The notes beneath the pieces were generated by a model that worked only from the letters and a program-made list of their open reading frames with translations, had not been told where the DNA came from and did no database searches. Positions 33,707 through 41,739 of a stretch of 41,739 nucleotides of DNA are shown here, one piece after another (within the stretch, counting starts at the first letter, position 1; each line of letters opens with the position of its first letter). Both the position numbers and the translations under genes were made by a program. Source of the stretch: Planctomyces sp. (GTDB lineage: Bacteria; Planctomycetota; Planctomycetia; Planctomycetales; Planctomycetaceae); NCBI GenBank assembly GCA_005798445.1, contig SYJG01000538.1:1-41739 (forward strand), read 5' to 3'.

Positions 33707-35248
33707 CTATCGAGCGATTTCAATCGCTTTGGTTTCTCGCAGGACCGTCACTTTGATTTCGCCGGGATACGTCAGAGCTTGCTCGATGGCGGTGGCGATG
33801 TCGCGAGCCATCTTGGCGGCTTCACGATCATTGACTCGGCCGGAGTCGACGATGATGCGAATCTCGCGACCGGCTTGCACGGCGAAGGCTTGATCGACTC
33901 CGGGAAACCCGAATGCGACCGCTTCAAGTTCCTCCAATCGCTTGATGTACCGATCCAGGCTTTCGCGCCGCGCACCCGGACGCGACGCGCTGACGGCATC
34001 GGCGGCGGCGACCAGCACCGTGTAGATGTATTCGGGGCGAATATCGTCGTGGTGACCAAACGCGGCGTGGACGACCTCCCCCTTTTCACCGTACCGCTTG
34101 AGCAATTCCGCACCGACGGCAGGATGCCCGCCTTCCATCTCGTGATCGGCGGCTTTGCCGATGTCATGCAGGAATCCGCAGCGGCGAGCGATGTTGCCGT
34201 CGAGTCCAAATTGCTCGGCGATCAAACCGGTCAAGTGCGAAACTTCGATCGAATGCCGCAGCACGTTCTGACTGTAGCTGGTCCGGAAATGCAGCCGCCC
34301 CATGAGGTCCACCAGCTTCTCGTGCAGCCCCAGCACGCCGACTTCCTGGCAAGCCGCTTGACCGGTCTTGCGCACGAAACTGTCCATCTCCTTGGTCGTT
34401 TCCGCAACGACTTCGTCGATGCGAGTCGGATGAATGCGGCCATCCTCGATCAGTTTGACCAGTGACTGCCGCGCGATCTCGCGGCGGACTTTGTCGAACG
34501 CCGAGACCACGACCACACCTGGTGTGTCATCGACGATGACGTCCACGCCAGCGGCCTTCTCGAATGCGCGGATGTTGCGGCCCTCGCGTCCGATGATCCG
34601 GCCCTTCATTTCATCACTTGGAATATCAACCGTGCTGACCGCCAGCTCAGACGTATGCTGCGACGCGCAGCGCTGCACTGCCATTCCGATGATCTCACGA
34701 GCTTTGACTTCCGCTTGATCTCGCAGATCCGCTTCATGCTTGAGAATCAACGTGCCGGTCTCGTTCTTCAGTTCGCGATCCAACCGGTCGAGCAACTGCG
34801 ACGTCGCCATTTGCTTGTCGAGTCCGCTGATTTTGTAGAGTTGTTCCTGCTCGTCGCGCAGCAGCCGTTCGAGTTCCTTGTCGCGGGCCTCGATAGCCTT
34901 CAAACGCTCAGCCAGTTTGGTCTGGTTGGTTTGCAGGAATCGCTCCTTCTTGACGAGGTCATCCTGCTGCTCTTTGAGCGATGACTCGCGCTTGTCGAGC
35001 TGCCGCTCAAAGTCTCGAACTTCGTCGCGCGTCTTGTTGACCTCGCGTTCAAGTTCCTCGCGGCGTTTGAGAACGATCTCCTTGGCGGCAATCTCTTCCG
35101 TCCGCTTGAGATTGTCGGCATCGCGCTGCGCCTGAGCGATGATCGCATCACGATCCTGATAGGCGGCACCACGCCGTAACCGCTCAAAAAAGAAACCGCC
35201 AGCACCACCCAGCAACAACGCTACCAGTCCAATAATCGCATTATCCAT
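33707..35248 (-). CDS. rny: Ribonuclease Y
   Basis: 513 residues from ATG 35248. The order is standard: an N-terminal membrane anchor ([17 protein letters not shown]), a long coiled coil (residues about 25-170, Glu/Lys/Arg-rich), a KH domain with [17 protein letters not shown], and an HD domain with [14 protein letters not shown] and AFGHHDD. RNase Y is an endoribonuclease at the membrane that begins mRNA turnover. Length is normal. It precedes the metallopeptidase gene on the same strand. Confidence 0.96.
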   Translation of the reverse strand: MDNAIIGLVALLLGGAGGFFFERLRRGAAYQDRDAIIAQAQRDADNLKRTEEIAAKEIVLKRREELEREVNKTRDEVRDFERQLDKRESSLKEQQDDLVKKERFLQTNQTKLAERLKAIEARDKELERLLRDEQEQLYKISGLDKQMATSQLLDRLDRELKNETGTLILKHEADLRDQAEVKAREIIGMAVQRCASQHTSELAVSTVDIPSDEMKGRIIGREGRNIRAFEKAAGVDVIVDDTPGVVVVSAFDKVRREIARQSLVKLIEDGRIHPTRIDEVVAETTKEMDSFVRKTGQAACQEVGVLGLHEKLVDLMGRLHFRTSYSQNVLRHSIEVSHLTGLIAEQFGLDGNIARRCGFLHDIGKAADHEMEGGHPAVGAELLKRYGEKGEVVHAAFGHHDDIRPEYIYTVLVAAADAVSASRPGARRESLDRYIKRLEELEAVAFGFPGVDQAFAVQAGREIRIIVDSGRVNDREAAKMARDIATAIEQALTYPGEIKVTVLRETKAIEIAR

Positions 35249-36275
35249 GGCTCCGCAGCCCTTAATCCATCTGCGAAACCACACGCTCAATCGGTCAAGT
35301 CGTTCGACATTTTGTCATCGGTCAGAATCGAACAATGTCAAGCAGAGCGAGTTGGCAATCGGTCGGTTTGAAATTCCGATCAAAAATCGAAATCAACCGA
35401 ACTCAGCTTCAACGGCCATCGGACTGCCATCCGCCGAGGCCGTTTTCGGCGAGATGCCGAATTCGGTCGGGCGGCTCGGTGCGATCGCTGACAGATCGGA
35501 CTGGGCAACGCACCGGAAGAAATGCTTCCAGTGACAATCGCTCGTTCGCCATCTTCTGCAGCGGCGCGGATCGGGATGAATCAGTGCCATTCAGAATTCG
35601 TCGGACGGCAGTACAGGTCGGCGAAGCGACCAGAATCGCACCGCCTAGCCAAGCCAACATCCAGACAATTACTGACAGCAATGTCTCATCGGCAGTGAAC
35701 AACACGATGACACCTGTGATAACCGTTGAAGTCACACGTTTAGGCAGAGACCCGTCGATCGACTACCCAAAACGCCTTGCAAACTCGCTCCACCGGCGAT
35801 TGAGCCTGTGGTTCTAGGAGTTGTGTTGAAGCCAGCCCCGCACAGTTGCTCGGCCAGCGGCGGCGAGCATCCTAACGCGAGACCACAGTCGGTCAACCAA
35901 CTCGCGACAAGCTCCGATCGGTGTTCCTTCGCCCGTAAAGCCTCGTCAAAAAAACGAACGAAATCGCACCCCAATCGCATAATTAATGACTGGCTCCGGT
36001 TCATTCCAGTTCTAGACTCGAAGGAATCTCGATACGCGAATTGTTCTGTGACGGCACAGACGATGAATGGCACTTGATGGCGCTTTGCAGTCACAAGCGA
36101 GGCCCCGATCGCAGCACGATATGTCTCGATTCGACCTTGGCCGATCCGCAGTTCTGTGCAGCAGGCTTGATCCTTGCGGTGACATTGCTATTTTGACAGA
36201 TGAAATTGTCGAAAACGAAACCTCAACAGAGCCAAGTAACAGCGGCGAATCGGCCGCAATCGATTAGGTGCCGGC
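35249..36275. other. 1-kb stretch without a recognised gene
   Basis: No recognisable protein is found on either strand between rny and sufU. Two minus-strand frames overlap by GTGA at 35732-35735: 35732-36094 (120 codons, with no family resemblance) and 35409-35735. The promoters of rny (minus) and possibly sufU (plus) must lie here. No hairpin as long as those elsewhere is seen. The stretch may be a decayed gene. Confidence 0.4.
35409..35735 (-). CDS. Doubtful small membrane protein
   Basis: 108 codons from GTG 35735. The first 40 residues are strongly hydrophobic (VITGVIVLFTADETLLSVIVWMLAWLGGAILVA), as two membrane helices would be, but the rest is Arg/Pro/Ser-rich and not family-like. No Shine-Dalgarno sequence is obvious. 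Given as possible only. Confidence 0.2.
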   Translation of the reverse strand: MTSTVITGVIVLFTADETLLSVIVWMLAWLGGAILVASPTCTAVRRILNGTDSSRSAPLQKMANERLSLEAFLPVRCPVRSVSDRTEPPDRIRHLAENGLGGWQSDGR

Positions 36276-36716
36276 GTGAACGCAGATCTCTACGACGATT
36301 ACATCCTGGACCATTATGAATGTCCCTATCACAAGGGGCACCTCGCTAGTCCGACGTGTGCCCACAGCGAAAAGAACCCGTTGTGTGGCGACCAAATCCG
36401 GTTGGAACTGAAATTGGATGAATCCGGGCGAGTCGCCGAGGCCTTCTTCAATGGAAAAGGCTGTGCCATCAGCCAAGCGGCTGCGTCGATTCTTTGCCAG
36501 CACGTCGAGGGAAAGACATTGAACGAACTGCGTGGCTTCCAAGCCCCCGAGATGTTGCAGTTGTTGAAGGTGCCGCTAACGGCGACTCGGCAACGTTGCG
36601 GGTTACTGGGATTCAAAGTTCTCAAGACGCTGATGTACGAATTGGATCAGGTTTCCGCTCCAACTCAGCCGCAACCGACGGACGCCAGTGAGCCGGTGGT
36701 CGCGACCACCGGCTAG
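36276..36716 (+). CDS. sufU: SufU-type iron-sulfur cluster assembly protein
   Basis: 146 residues from a GTG at 36276. Zinc/cluster ligands of the SufU/IscU family are present: Cys37 in PLCGDQ, Cys63 in GKGCAIS, and Cys108 in RQRCGLL, with Asp39. In SufU-type proteins these bind zinc and accept sulfur from SufS. The neighbour 10 bp downstream is sufS, as expected. The last residues (EPVVATTG) are encoded by a palindromic element and are unlike other SufU proteins. Confidence 0.9.
   Translation: MNADLYDDYILDHYECPYHKGHLASPTCAHSEKNPLCGDQIRLELKLDESGRVAEAFFNGKGCAISQAAASILCQHVEGKTLNELRGFQAPEMLQLLKVPLTATRQRCGLLGFKVLKTLMYELDQVSAPTQPQPTDASEPVVATTG
36691..36714. repeat. Perfect loopless palindrome forming the 3' end of sufU
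   Basis: AGCCGGTGGTCG (36691-36702) is followed immediately by its reverse complement CGACCACCGGCT (36703-36714). It supplies the last seven codons and part of the TAG stop. It lies 12 bp before the sufS start, so a hairpin would affect the junction between the two genes. Confidence 0.85.
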
Positions 36717-36726
36717 AAGTCTGCGA

Positions 36727-37989
36727 ATGAGCACGCCACTGGAAAACATGACTCTCCGCCCGTTCGACGTTCAGGCTGTGCGCGGAGATTTTCCGATTCT
36801 GGCACGTCCGCTGCCGAACGGAGCGACGCTGGCGTATCTCGACAACGGTGCCACTGCACAAAAGCCGCAGTTGGTCATCGACAAGCTGCGCGAGATCTAC
36901 GAGACCTGCACCGCGAACGCGCATCGTGGCATTCATCAACTCGGCGATCGAGTGACCGTCGAACTGGAAGCGGCTCGCGAGAAAATTCGGCGTTTTCTGA
37001 ACGCGGCAGATGCCGCCGAGATCGTTTTCACATCCGGCACGACGATGTCGATCAATTTGGTCGCGAATGCCTGGGGGCGAAAATTTCTGAAGCCGGGGGA
37101 CGAGATACTGCTCAACGAGATGGAGCATCACGCGAACTTGGTCCCGTGGCAGCAAACGGCAAAGGCGACCGGAGCGAGGCTGAGGTTCATTCCGTTAACC
37201 GCTGATGGTCGCCTGGATGAGTCACACTTCGATCGGCTCATCACCTCCAAGACGAAACTGCTCGCGGTGACGGCGATGTCGAACGTGCTCGGAACGATTA
37301 ATCCGATCCGAGAACTCGCGTCGCGGGCGAAGAGTGTCGGAGCGTTGATCTTGGTCGATGGCGCACAGAGCGTCCCTCACATGCCAACCGACGTGCGCGA
37401 TCCCACCATCGACTTTTTGGCGTTCTCAGGACACAAGCTTTACGGCCCGACAGGCATTGGTGTTCTGTATGGCCGACGCGAGTTGTTGGAAGCGATGGAC
37501 CCGTTCCTGTGTGGCGGCAACATGATCAACGAGGTGCATCTCGAAACCTCGACGTGGGGCGAACTGCCCGCAAAGTTCGAGGCGGGCACGATCCCGATCA
37601 CCGAGGCGATCGGACTCGGAGCAGCGATCGACTACATGCAGTCGATTGGCTTCGAGGCGATCCACATTCAGGAGTCAAAGCTGCTCGAAAAGGCGTTACG
37701 GTTGTTGCCTCAACAACCGGGAGTGACGGTTTATGGCCCGGCCATCGAACATCGCGGTTCGATCGTCAGCTTCACGGTCGAGAAAGTGCATCCGCACGAT
37801 CTCGCCGATCTGCTGGATCAAAAAGGGGTCGCTGTGCGAGCCGGCCATCACTGCACAATGCCGTTGCACGACTGGCTCGACGTCCCGGCAACGGCCCGCG
37901 CCAGCTTCGCGTTCTACAACACCGAGACCGAAGTGGACGCGCTCATCGACGCGATTCATTATGCTCGCCACAAATTTCGCTTGGAATGA
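36727..37989 (+). CDS. sufS: Cysteine desulfurase SufS
   Basis: 420 residues from ATG 36727. A class V aminotransferase fold: the PLP-binding Lys237 lies in SGHKLYGPTGIG, LDNGATAQKP at the N-terminus, NEMEHHANLVPW, and the catalytic Cys376 in VRAGHHCTMPL (normally RAGHHCAQPL). It takes sulfur from cysteine and passes it to SufU for cluster building. Length is standard. The GTG at 36688 would give a longer frame that overlaps sufU and is rejected. Confidence 0.95.
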   Translation: MSTPLENMTLRPFDVQAVRGDFPILARPLPNGATLAYLDNGATAQKPQLVIDKLREIYETCTANAHRGIHQLGDRVTVELEAAREKIRRFLNAADAAEIVFTSGTTMSINLVANAWGRKFLKPGDEILLNEMEHHANLVPWQQTAKATGARLRFIPLTADGRLDESHFDRLITSKTKLLAVTAMSNVLGTINPIRELASRAKSVGALILVDGAQSVPHMPTDVRDPTIDFLAFSGHKLYGPTGIGVLYGRRELLEAMDPFLCGGNMINEVHLETSTWGELPAKFEAGTIPITEAIGLGAAIDYMQSIGFEAIHIQESKLLEKALRLLPQQPGVTVYGPAIEHRGSIVSFTVEKVHPHDLADLLDQKGVAVRAGHHCTMPLHDWLDVPATARASFAFYNTETEVDALIDAIHYARHKFRLE

Positions 37990-38013
37990 GGCGGACTCTC
38001 AATAGGTCTTCCG

Positions 38014-38661
38014 ATGCGGCACTCACCAAAGTTCTTCGCAGTACTCTTGAGTTTGGTACTGCTGTCGCCGATCACCGCCGAGGATCTAGCGCGTCGTGCA
38101 GACAATCTTCGAACTGACGCTGCCATTCGGGATTTGGTGCAGCGCGGTGCCGTCGTGAAGAGATTTGCCGTTCGTGAATCGAAAACCGAAGGCCTTTTGG
38201 TCCGATTGAAGGCGCAACACCTGAATCCAAAAGGGATCATCGAGTCGGACATCCTGTCGGCTCTGCAGTCGCTGAGCGAATTGGCGATTGAATTGCGTGG
38301 TTTGCCATTCAGCGACGCGGGCTTGAGATCTTTGCTTGCTTCGGTGAAGCCGGTTAGTTTGGACGTATCGGGTTCACAGATTTCAGATCGCGGACTTCAA
38401 GAGTTCGCAACGGCGCAAGCTCAACTCCGGATGCTCGACTTGAGTTTCACTCGTGTCGGCGATGACGGCTTGAGAGGAGTGGCTTCCCTGCGGGAACTGC
38501 GACACCTCTCGCTGATCGGAAGCCGAGTCACCGACAGTGGCACTGGCTGTTTGGCACACTTATGCCAGTTGCACGAACTCTATCTCGCTAAGACAGCCGT
38601 CTCAGCAACGGCAGCCGAGCAACTTCGACGCAGACTTCCGATGTGCCGCATCGAGCAATGA
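38014..38661 (+). CDS. Secreted leucine-rich-repeat protein
   Basis: 215 residues from ATG 38014, 24 bp after sufS. Signal peptide FFAVLLSLVLLSPITA. The C-terminal half has at least four LRR units (LDVSGSQISDRGLQEF, LDLSFTRVGDDGLRGV, LSLIGSRVTDSGTGCL, LYLAKTAVSATAAEQL), the cysteine-containing subtype common in planctomycetes. Likely exported and a binding protein. A link to the suf pair is unproven. Confidence 0.8.
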   Translation: MRHSPKFFAVLLSLVLLSPITAEDLARRADNLRTDAAIRDLVQRGAVVKRFAVRESKTEGLLVRLKAQHLNPKGIIESDILSALQSLSELAIELRGLPFSDAGLRSLLASVKPVSLDVSGSQISDRGLQEFATAQAQLRMLDLSFTRVGDDGLRGVASLRELRHLSLIGSRVTDSGTGCLAHLCQLHELYLAKTAVSATAAEQLRRRLPMCRIEQ

Positions 38662-38669
38662 CGGTACTT

Positions 38670-39488
38670 TCAGAATCCGCCCGACGTCGATTTGTTGGCT
38701 TTCATTTGTGGGGGCTGCGACGGCACCTTGAGTGTTTCCAACGTGTGCTTCAGGCGATCATCCAACTTCAACCGAGCATCCATCGCTCGCGGAAAGATCA
38801 GCACCAATCCGACATGCACGTCTTTGGCTTCCATCCAATAAAAGATGGCGTTGATGGGCTGTTCCTCAGGCGGGATCGAAATCGTTTCGACTGTTTTCTT
38901 CCCGACATACGGTGCGAAGTCACGATCACGAAGCGTTTCCCAAGGCCATGCGGAGTCCGTCGTCTCCGTCTGCACGTTGTAGGCGTTGGCCAGCACGTTC
39001 GTCAGATCGCGGCGATAGTACTGTGGCTCGATGTCGTTATTGGTTTGCTTCTCGACCCATCGCGGCAAGTTGCTCAACAAGTGCAAGTAGGCCATTCCTT
39101 CGCCCGAGGGTTCCAAATCGACCATTGCTCGCCAACTGGCCAGCACACCTTCAAGGCGCACGTTGGGGTGATAGCCCAATTGGGCAGGGTCATTATTCGG
39201 ATCAATGGGTTGAGCTTCGGGTTCTCCATCCTTGGGTGGAGGGGGCGGAAGGATTTGCTCGAAGGGCTTGGGAACACGAATTTCCACGCCTTCAAACGGG
39301 ACCACCTTCGGCCCGAGTGCCGAGTTCACCTTTTCGAGATACTCGAAATACTTCTGAGTCTCAGTGAGGCGATTTTTGTAGGTCTCTGCACCACACCCGA
39401 TCGCAAACAGCGACGTGCCAACCAAGCTCATCAGAAATCTGCGACGGTCGAGTCCAACCACCGGAATCGACGGAAGACTTTGCGACAT
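38670..39488 (-). CDS. Putative lipoprotein, Tat-type signal
   Basis: 272 residues from ATG 39488. RRRFLMSLVGTSLFAIGCGAE contains both a twin-arginine-like motif (residues 15-20) and a lipobox with Cys32. The mature part has a polyproline segment (ILPPPPPKDGEPEA) and a folded domain with WPWETLRDRDFAPYVG and FYWMEAKDVHVGLVLIF. No known domain is recognised. It is convergent with the LRR gene. Confidence 0.75.
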   Translation of the reverse strand: MSQSLPSIPVVGLDRRRFLMSLVGTSLFAIGCGAETYKNRLTETQKYFEYLEKVNSALGPKVVPFEGVEIRVPKPFEQILPPPPPKDGEPEAQPIDPNNDPAQLGYHPNVRLEGVLASWRAMVDLEPSGEGMAYLHLLSNLPRWVEKQTNNDIEPQYYRRDLTNVLANAYNVQTETTDSAWPWETLRDRDFAPYVGKKTVETISIPPEEQPINAIFYWMEAKDVHVGLVLIFPRAMDARLKLDDRLKHTLETLKVPSQPPQMKANKSTSGGF

Positions 39489-39630
39489 ACTGGTCTCGTC
39501 TAGCAGGATGAAGCGGTTGATATGGACAAGATTCATCAACAATGTGTGGCGATTGTGCGAGTGGCTGCAAAGAGCGTCAAGCCAGACAGCGAGCACGTCT
39601 TTGTCATGAACTCACCTAATTTTAGGGCGC

Positions 39631-39667
39631 AAAAAAATCGAGCCGACCCGTGAGGGTCAACTCGATT
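39631..39667 (-). terminator. Rho-independent terminator of the cysteine-rich protein gene
   Basis: On the minus strand: AATCGAGTTGACCC, loop TCAC, GGGTCGGCTCGATT, then T residues (seven in a row from 39637 to 39631). A long GC stem with a T-run, 35 bp after the stop at 39702. The clearest intrinsic terminator in the window. Confidence 0.92.
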
Positions 39668-39701
39668 TCTGGATTCGCACATCGAGCTGTCCAAGAGGCA
39701 A

Positions 39702-40064
39702 TTAAGCCTTTGGAGCCGGAGCGGCTTCTTCCTTCGGCGGCGGAGGAACTTCCTTCACCGGTTCGGCCGTAGCACCAGCAGCACTGCCACAGCAGGCCTT
39801 CGGAGCCGAGCAGCAAGAGGTCTTGGCGGCGCAGCAGGTCGCGGCCGGCTTGCAGCAGCTCACCGTCTTGACCTGGCACGGGGCCGGAGCACAGGCGGTG
39901 GCGCACGGGGCCGGAGCGGCTTGAGCGCAGCAGGTCGGCTTCGGAGCCTTGCAGCACTTAACCTTCACGGGCTTGCAGCAATCCTTGGCTTCAGCGGCAC
40001 CGCTGAATGCGGCCAGGACGGCCAGGGTCGCGCTCAACGCAACCAACTTCATAGAACGACTCAT
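39702..40064 (-). CDS. Secreted cysteine-rich protein
   Basis: 120 residues from ATG 40064 with GGGAG upstream. Signal peptide LVALSATLAVLAAFSGAAEA, mature start KDCCKPVKVKCC. The mature part has 17 cysteines, 14 as CC pairs (DCC, KCC, TCC, SCC, TCC, SCC, ACC), arranged in repeated CCKP/CCxA units, and ends in a Pro/Glu/Lys/Ala-rich tail (PPPPKEEAAPAPKA). Possible roles are metal binding or disulfide cross-linking in the cell envelope; neither is shown. It has its own terminator and so is a single-gene transcript. Confidence 0.8.
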   Translation of the reverse strand: MSRSMKLVALSATLAVLAAFSGAAEAKDCCKPVKVKCCKAPKPTCCAQAAPAPCATACAPAPCQVKTVSCCKPAATCCAAKTSCCSAPKACCGSAAGATAEPVKEVPPPPKEEAAPAPKA

Positions 40065-40201
40065 GATGTCTCCCTTTCCTTGCACTATGATGGTGGCCAC
40101 CTGGCCTTCCACCGAGACGAACGGGCAAAGCCCTCATGGCTCTGCCGCTCTAGACGATTCGCGTCCGACACTCCCTGGACGCTAGGTGTTACGCAACGTT
40201 G

Positions 40202-41203
40202 ATGATCGGACAAACTTTTCCGAATGGGCAAATTATGCGGGGTAGGATAGCCGTGACGCCTCCAATGTCAAACCACCACATGAATCAAGTGCAGCCGGAT
40301 TCACCGCCTCATCCGAATTTCACTTTTTCAGATTCGCCAGCGGTCCGTGAACCGCTATCCGCTCGTGAGTGGCTTGTCGGTTCTCGGCGATGGGAGATGA
40401 CTGGTCAAACGAAATTGATGGGAATTGTGAACGTCACTCCCGACAGCTTTTCGGACGGTGGGAAGTTTGCTTCGGTGTCGGCTGCCGTTGAGCACGCGCT
40501 GAAATTAGTCGAGGAAGGTGCCGACATTCTCGACATCGGCGGCGAGTCGACTCGTCCCGGTGCTACAGCGGTTCCGTTGGACGAGGAGTTACGACGAGTC
40601 GTTCCTGTGGTGCGTGAATTGGCTCGACAAACAAGAACTCCGATCAGCATCGACACCTCCAAGGCCGAAGTCGCTCGCCAATGTCTGGAGGTCGGAGCCG
40701 CAATCGTCAACGACATCTCAGGGCTGACCTTCGACTCAGACATGCCTCGCATTTGTTGTGAGTCCGCTTGTGGCGTGATCGTGATGCACATTCAAGGCAC
40801 ACCACAAACCATGCAGGTTGAGCCGCGCTACGACGACGTCGTCGCCGACGTGTGCCGACACTTCTCACGACGTCTGGATGAACTCGAAGCCGCCGGCCTC
40901 GCACGCGAGCGGATCGTCTTCGACCCCGGGATCGGCTTCGGAAAAACGGCCGAGCACAATCTGGATCTGCTCTCGCACATCGCGACATTTCACTCGCTCG
41001 GTCGCCCCGTGCTCATCGGCCATTCGCGGAAGCGGTTCTTGAAAAAGGTACTCGGCCGTGAGCTCGAAGAACGCGATGCCGGCACGCTGGGGGTCAGCCT
41101 CGCATTGGCTGCTCAAGGCACGGACCTCCTGCGCGTCCACGATGTGCGAGCCACTCGCGACGCGCTACTCGCCTGGCGCACCGTGTTGAATCGCTGCCCT
41201 TGA
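40202..41203 (+). CDS. folP: Dihydropteroate synthase
   Basis: Up to 333 residues from ATG 40202; ATGs at 40235, 40265 and 40280 are alternatives, because the family usually begins shortly before KLMGIVNVTPDSFSDGG and the first 60 residues here are low-complexity. Clear motifs: VNVTPDSFSDGG, ILDIGGESTRPGA, SIDTSKAEVA, FDPGIGFGKT and PVLIGHSRKRF. It joins 4-aminobenzoate with the pterin diphosphate in folate synthesis in the cytoplasm. No other fol gene is adjacent. Confidence 0.93.
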   Translation: MIGQTFPNGQIMRGRIAVTPPMSNHHMNQVQPDSPPHPNFTFSDSPAVREPLSAREWLVGSRRWEMTGQTKLMGIVNVTPDSFSDGGKFASVSAAVEHALKLVEEGADILDIGGESTRPGATAVPLDEELRRVVPVVRELARQTRTPISIDTSKAEVARQCLEVGAAIVNDISGLTFDSDMPRICCESACGVIVMHIQGTPQTMQVEPRYDDVVADVCRHFSRRLDELEAAGLARERIVFDPGIGFGKTAEHNLDLLSHIATFHSLGRPVLIGHSRKRFLKKVLGRELEERDAGTLGVSLALAAQGTDLLRVHDVRATRDALLAWRTVLNRCP

Positions 41204-41258
41204 AACCCGCGTTTGTTGGCGACCAACGGGCTGACGTTTTCCTCGCGGGGCAATGCAA

Positions 41259-41739
41259 TCACGCCTTGCGAATCTTCTCACGGCCGACCGTGACGTTCTT
41301 GCTGGCATTGCGAGTGTCGAGCACCAGCTTTGAATGCTGAACGATGAAGTCGCTGTCGTAGGCCGAATGATCGGTCGCGATCAGCACGCAGTCTTGTGCG
41401 GCAAGGTACTCCGGAGTCAGCGGCGAGCTGTCCATGTCGGGAACGTCGTGATGACGCATCTTCGGCAGCGACGGGACGTGCGGATCGTTGTAGGTCACGA
41501 CTGCTCCGCGCGCGAGCAGCATTTCCATCAGCACGAACGAAGGACTTTCGCGCGGGTCATCGACGTCCTTCTTGTAGGCCATGCCTAGCAGGGCGATCTT
41601 ACTGCCACGCAACGCCTTGCCTTGTTCGTTGAGGAATTCCATGAGCCGGTTGATGACATAGTCCGGCATGTGCGTGTTGATCTCGCCGGCCAACTCGATG
41701 AAGCGTGTGGTCATGCCGTACTTGCGAGCCAGCCACGTC
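41259..41739 (-). CDS. UDP-N-acetylglucosamine/mannosamine-type nucleotide-sugar dehydrogenase, 3' part
   Basis: Only the C-terminal 159 codons are in the window; the frame is open to the edge, reading TWLARKYGMTTRFIELAGEIN before the in-frame ATG at 41714. IALLGMAYKKDVDDPRESPS and VVTYNDPHVPSLPKMR, with a final DCVLIATDHSAYD and DTRNA, match the C-domain of WbpA/TviB-like dehydrogenases. Such enzymes oxidise UDP-sugars to uronic acids for surface polysaccharide. The catalytic cysteine lies upstream, outside the window. Confidence 0.9.
   Translation of the reverse strand, partial: TWLARKYGMTTRFIELAGEINTHMPDYVINRLMEFLNEQGKALRGSKIALLGMAYKKDVDDPRESPSFVLMEMLLARGAVVTYNDPHVPSLPKMRHHDVPDMDSSPLTPEYLAAQDCVLIATDHSAYDSDFIVQHSKLVLDTRNASKNVTVGREKIRKA

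Noticed and set aside
41205-41250. Terminator after folP
   Set aside because: Short pairs (GTTGG/CCAAC, CCCGCG/CGCGGG) are present but no T-run or long stem follows; too weak to call.

Overview
The window is a G+C-rich bacterial chromosome segment, most likely from a planctomycete. The evidence is lineage-typical protein families: two DUF1549/DUF1553 (PSCyt2/PSD1) cytochrome-type proteins, three DUF1501 proteins, a LEPR-XLL-type surface protein, a C4 zinc-type ribosomal protein L28, a sulfatase relic, and many long dispersed inverted repeats. Species and family cannot be named from the sequence.

Layout. 1-6 kb is a damaged region: a 5'-truncated autotransporter/RTX-like repeat protein (to 2291), a LEPR-XLL repeat protein (2703-5033) that ends against a 3' fragment of a sugar-phosphate isomerase gene, and a GNAT acetyltransferase interrupted by an in-frame amber codon. 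6.3-11 kb carries housekeeping genes: gatA, gatC and rpmB on the minus strand, a decayed sulfatase, and murG on the plus strand. 11-13.7 kb is a minus-strand set of small genes (DUF5678, retropepsin-like protease, DUF6228-like, a small hypothetical, and a NagB-fold protein). 14-17.7 kb holds a multipass membrane protein, a RidA-family protein, a secreted Kelch-type propeller and a sugar-phosphate isomerase/epimerase. 18-31.8 kb holds the DUF1549/DUF1553 and DUF1501 genes, with a protoporphyrinogen-oxidase-like gene (hemY) and a GroES-like gene between them. 31.9-41.7 kb contains an M2-like metallopeptidase, RNase Y (rny), a 1-kb stretch without a recognisable gene, sufU-sufS with a leucine-rich-repeat protein, a lipoprotein, a cysteine-rich secreted protein, folP, and the 3' end of a nucleotide-sugar dehydrogenase gene.

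The most striking feature is the number and variety of palindromic elements. About 18 inverted repeats from more than a dozen sequence families lie in 41.7 kb. Most are intergenic, next to start or stop codons. At least four sit inside reading frames and are translated without breaking them: one in murG and three in the DUF1549/DUF1553 gene at 18.2 kb. A fifth forms the 3' end of sufU. The larger paralogue at 28.6 kb instead has two arrays of five 7-bp units, one at the same protein position as a palindrome in its sister gene. This resembles the Rickettsia palindromic elements in principle, but the families here look unrelated and more varied. A decayed relic of what looks like a REP-associated (IS200-like) transposase at 17.9-18.1 kb is a possible link to mobilisation.

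Functional links: gatC-gatA supply two subunits of the Glu/Asp-tRNA amidotransferase; sufU-sufS form an iron-sulfur assembly pair; groES-like and hemY overlap by ATGA; murG indicates lipid II synthesis; the DUF1549/DUF1553 + DUF1501 genes are probably exported proteins of unknown biochemical function.
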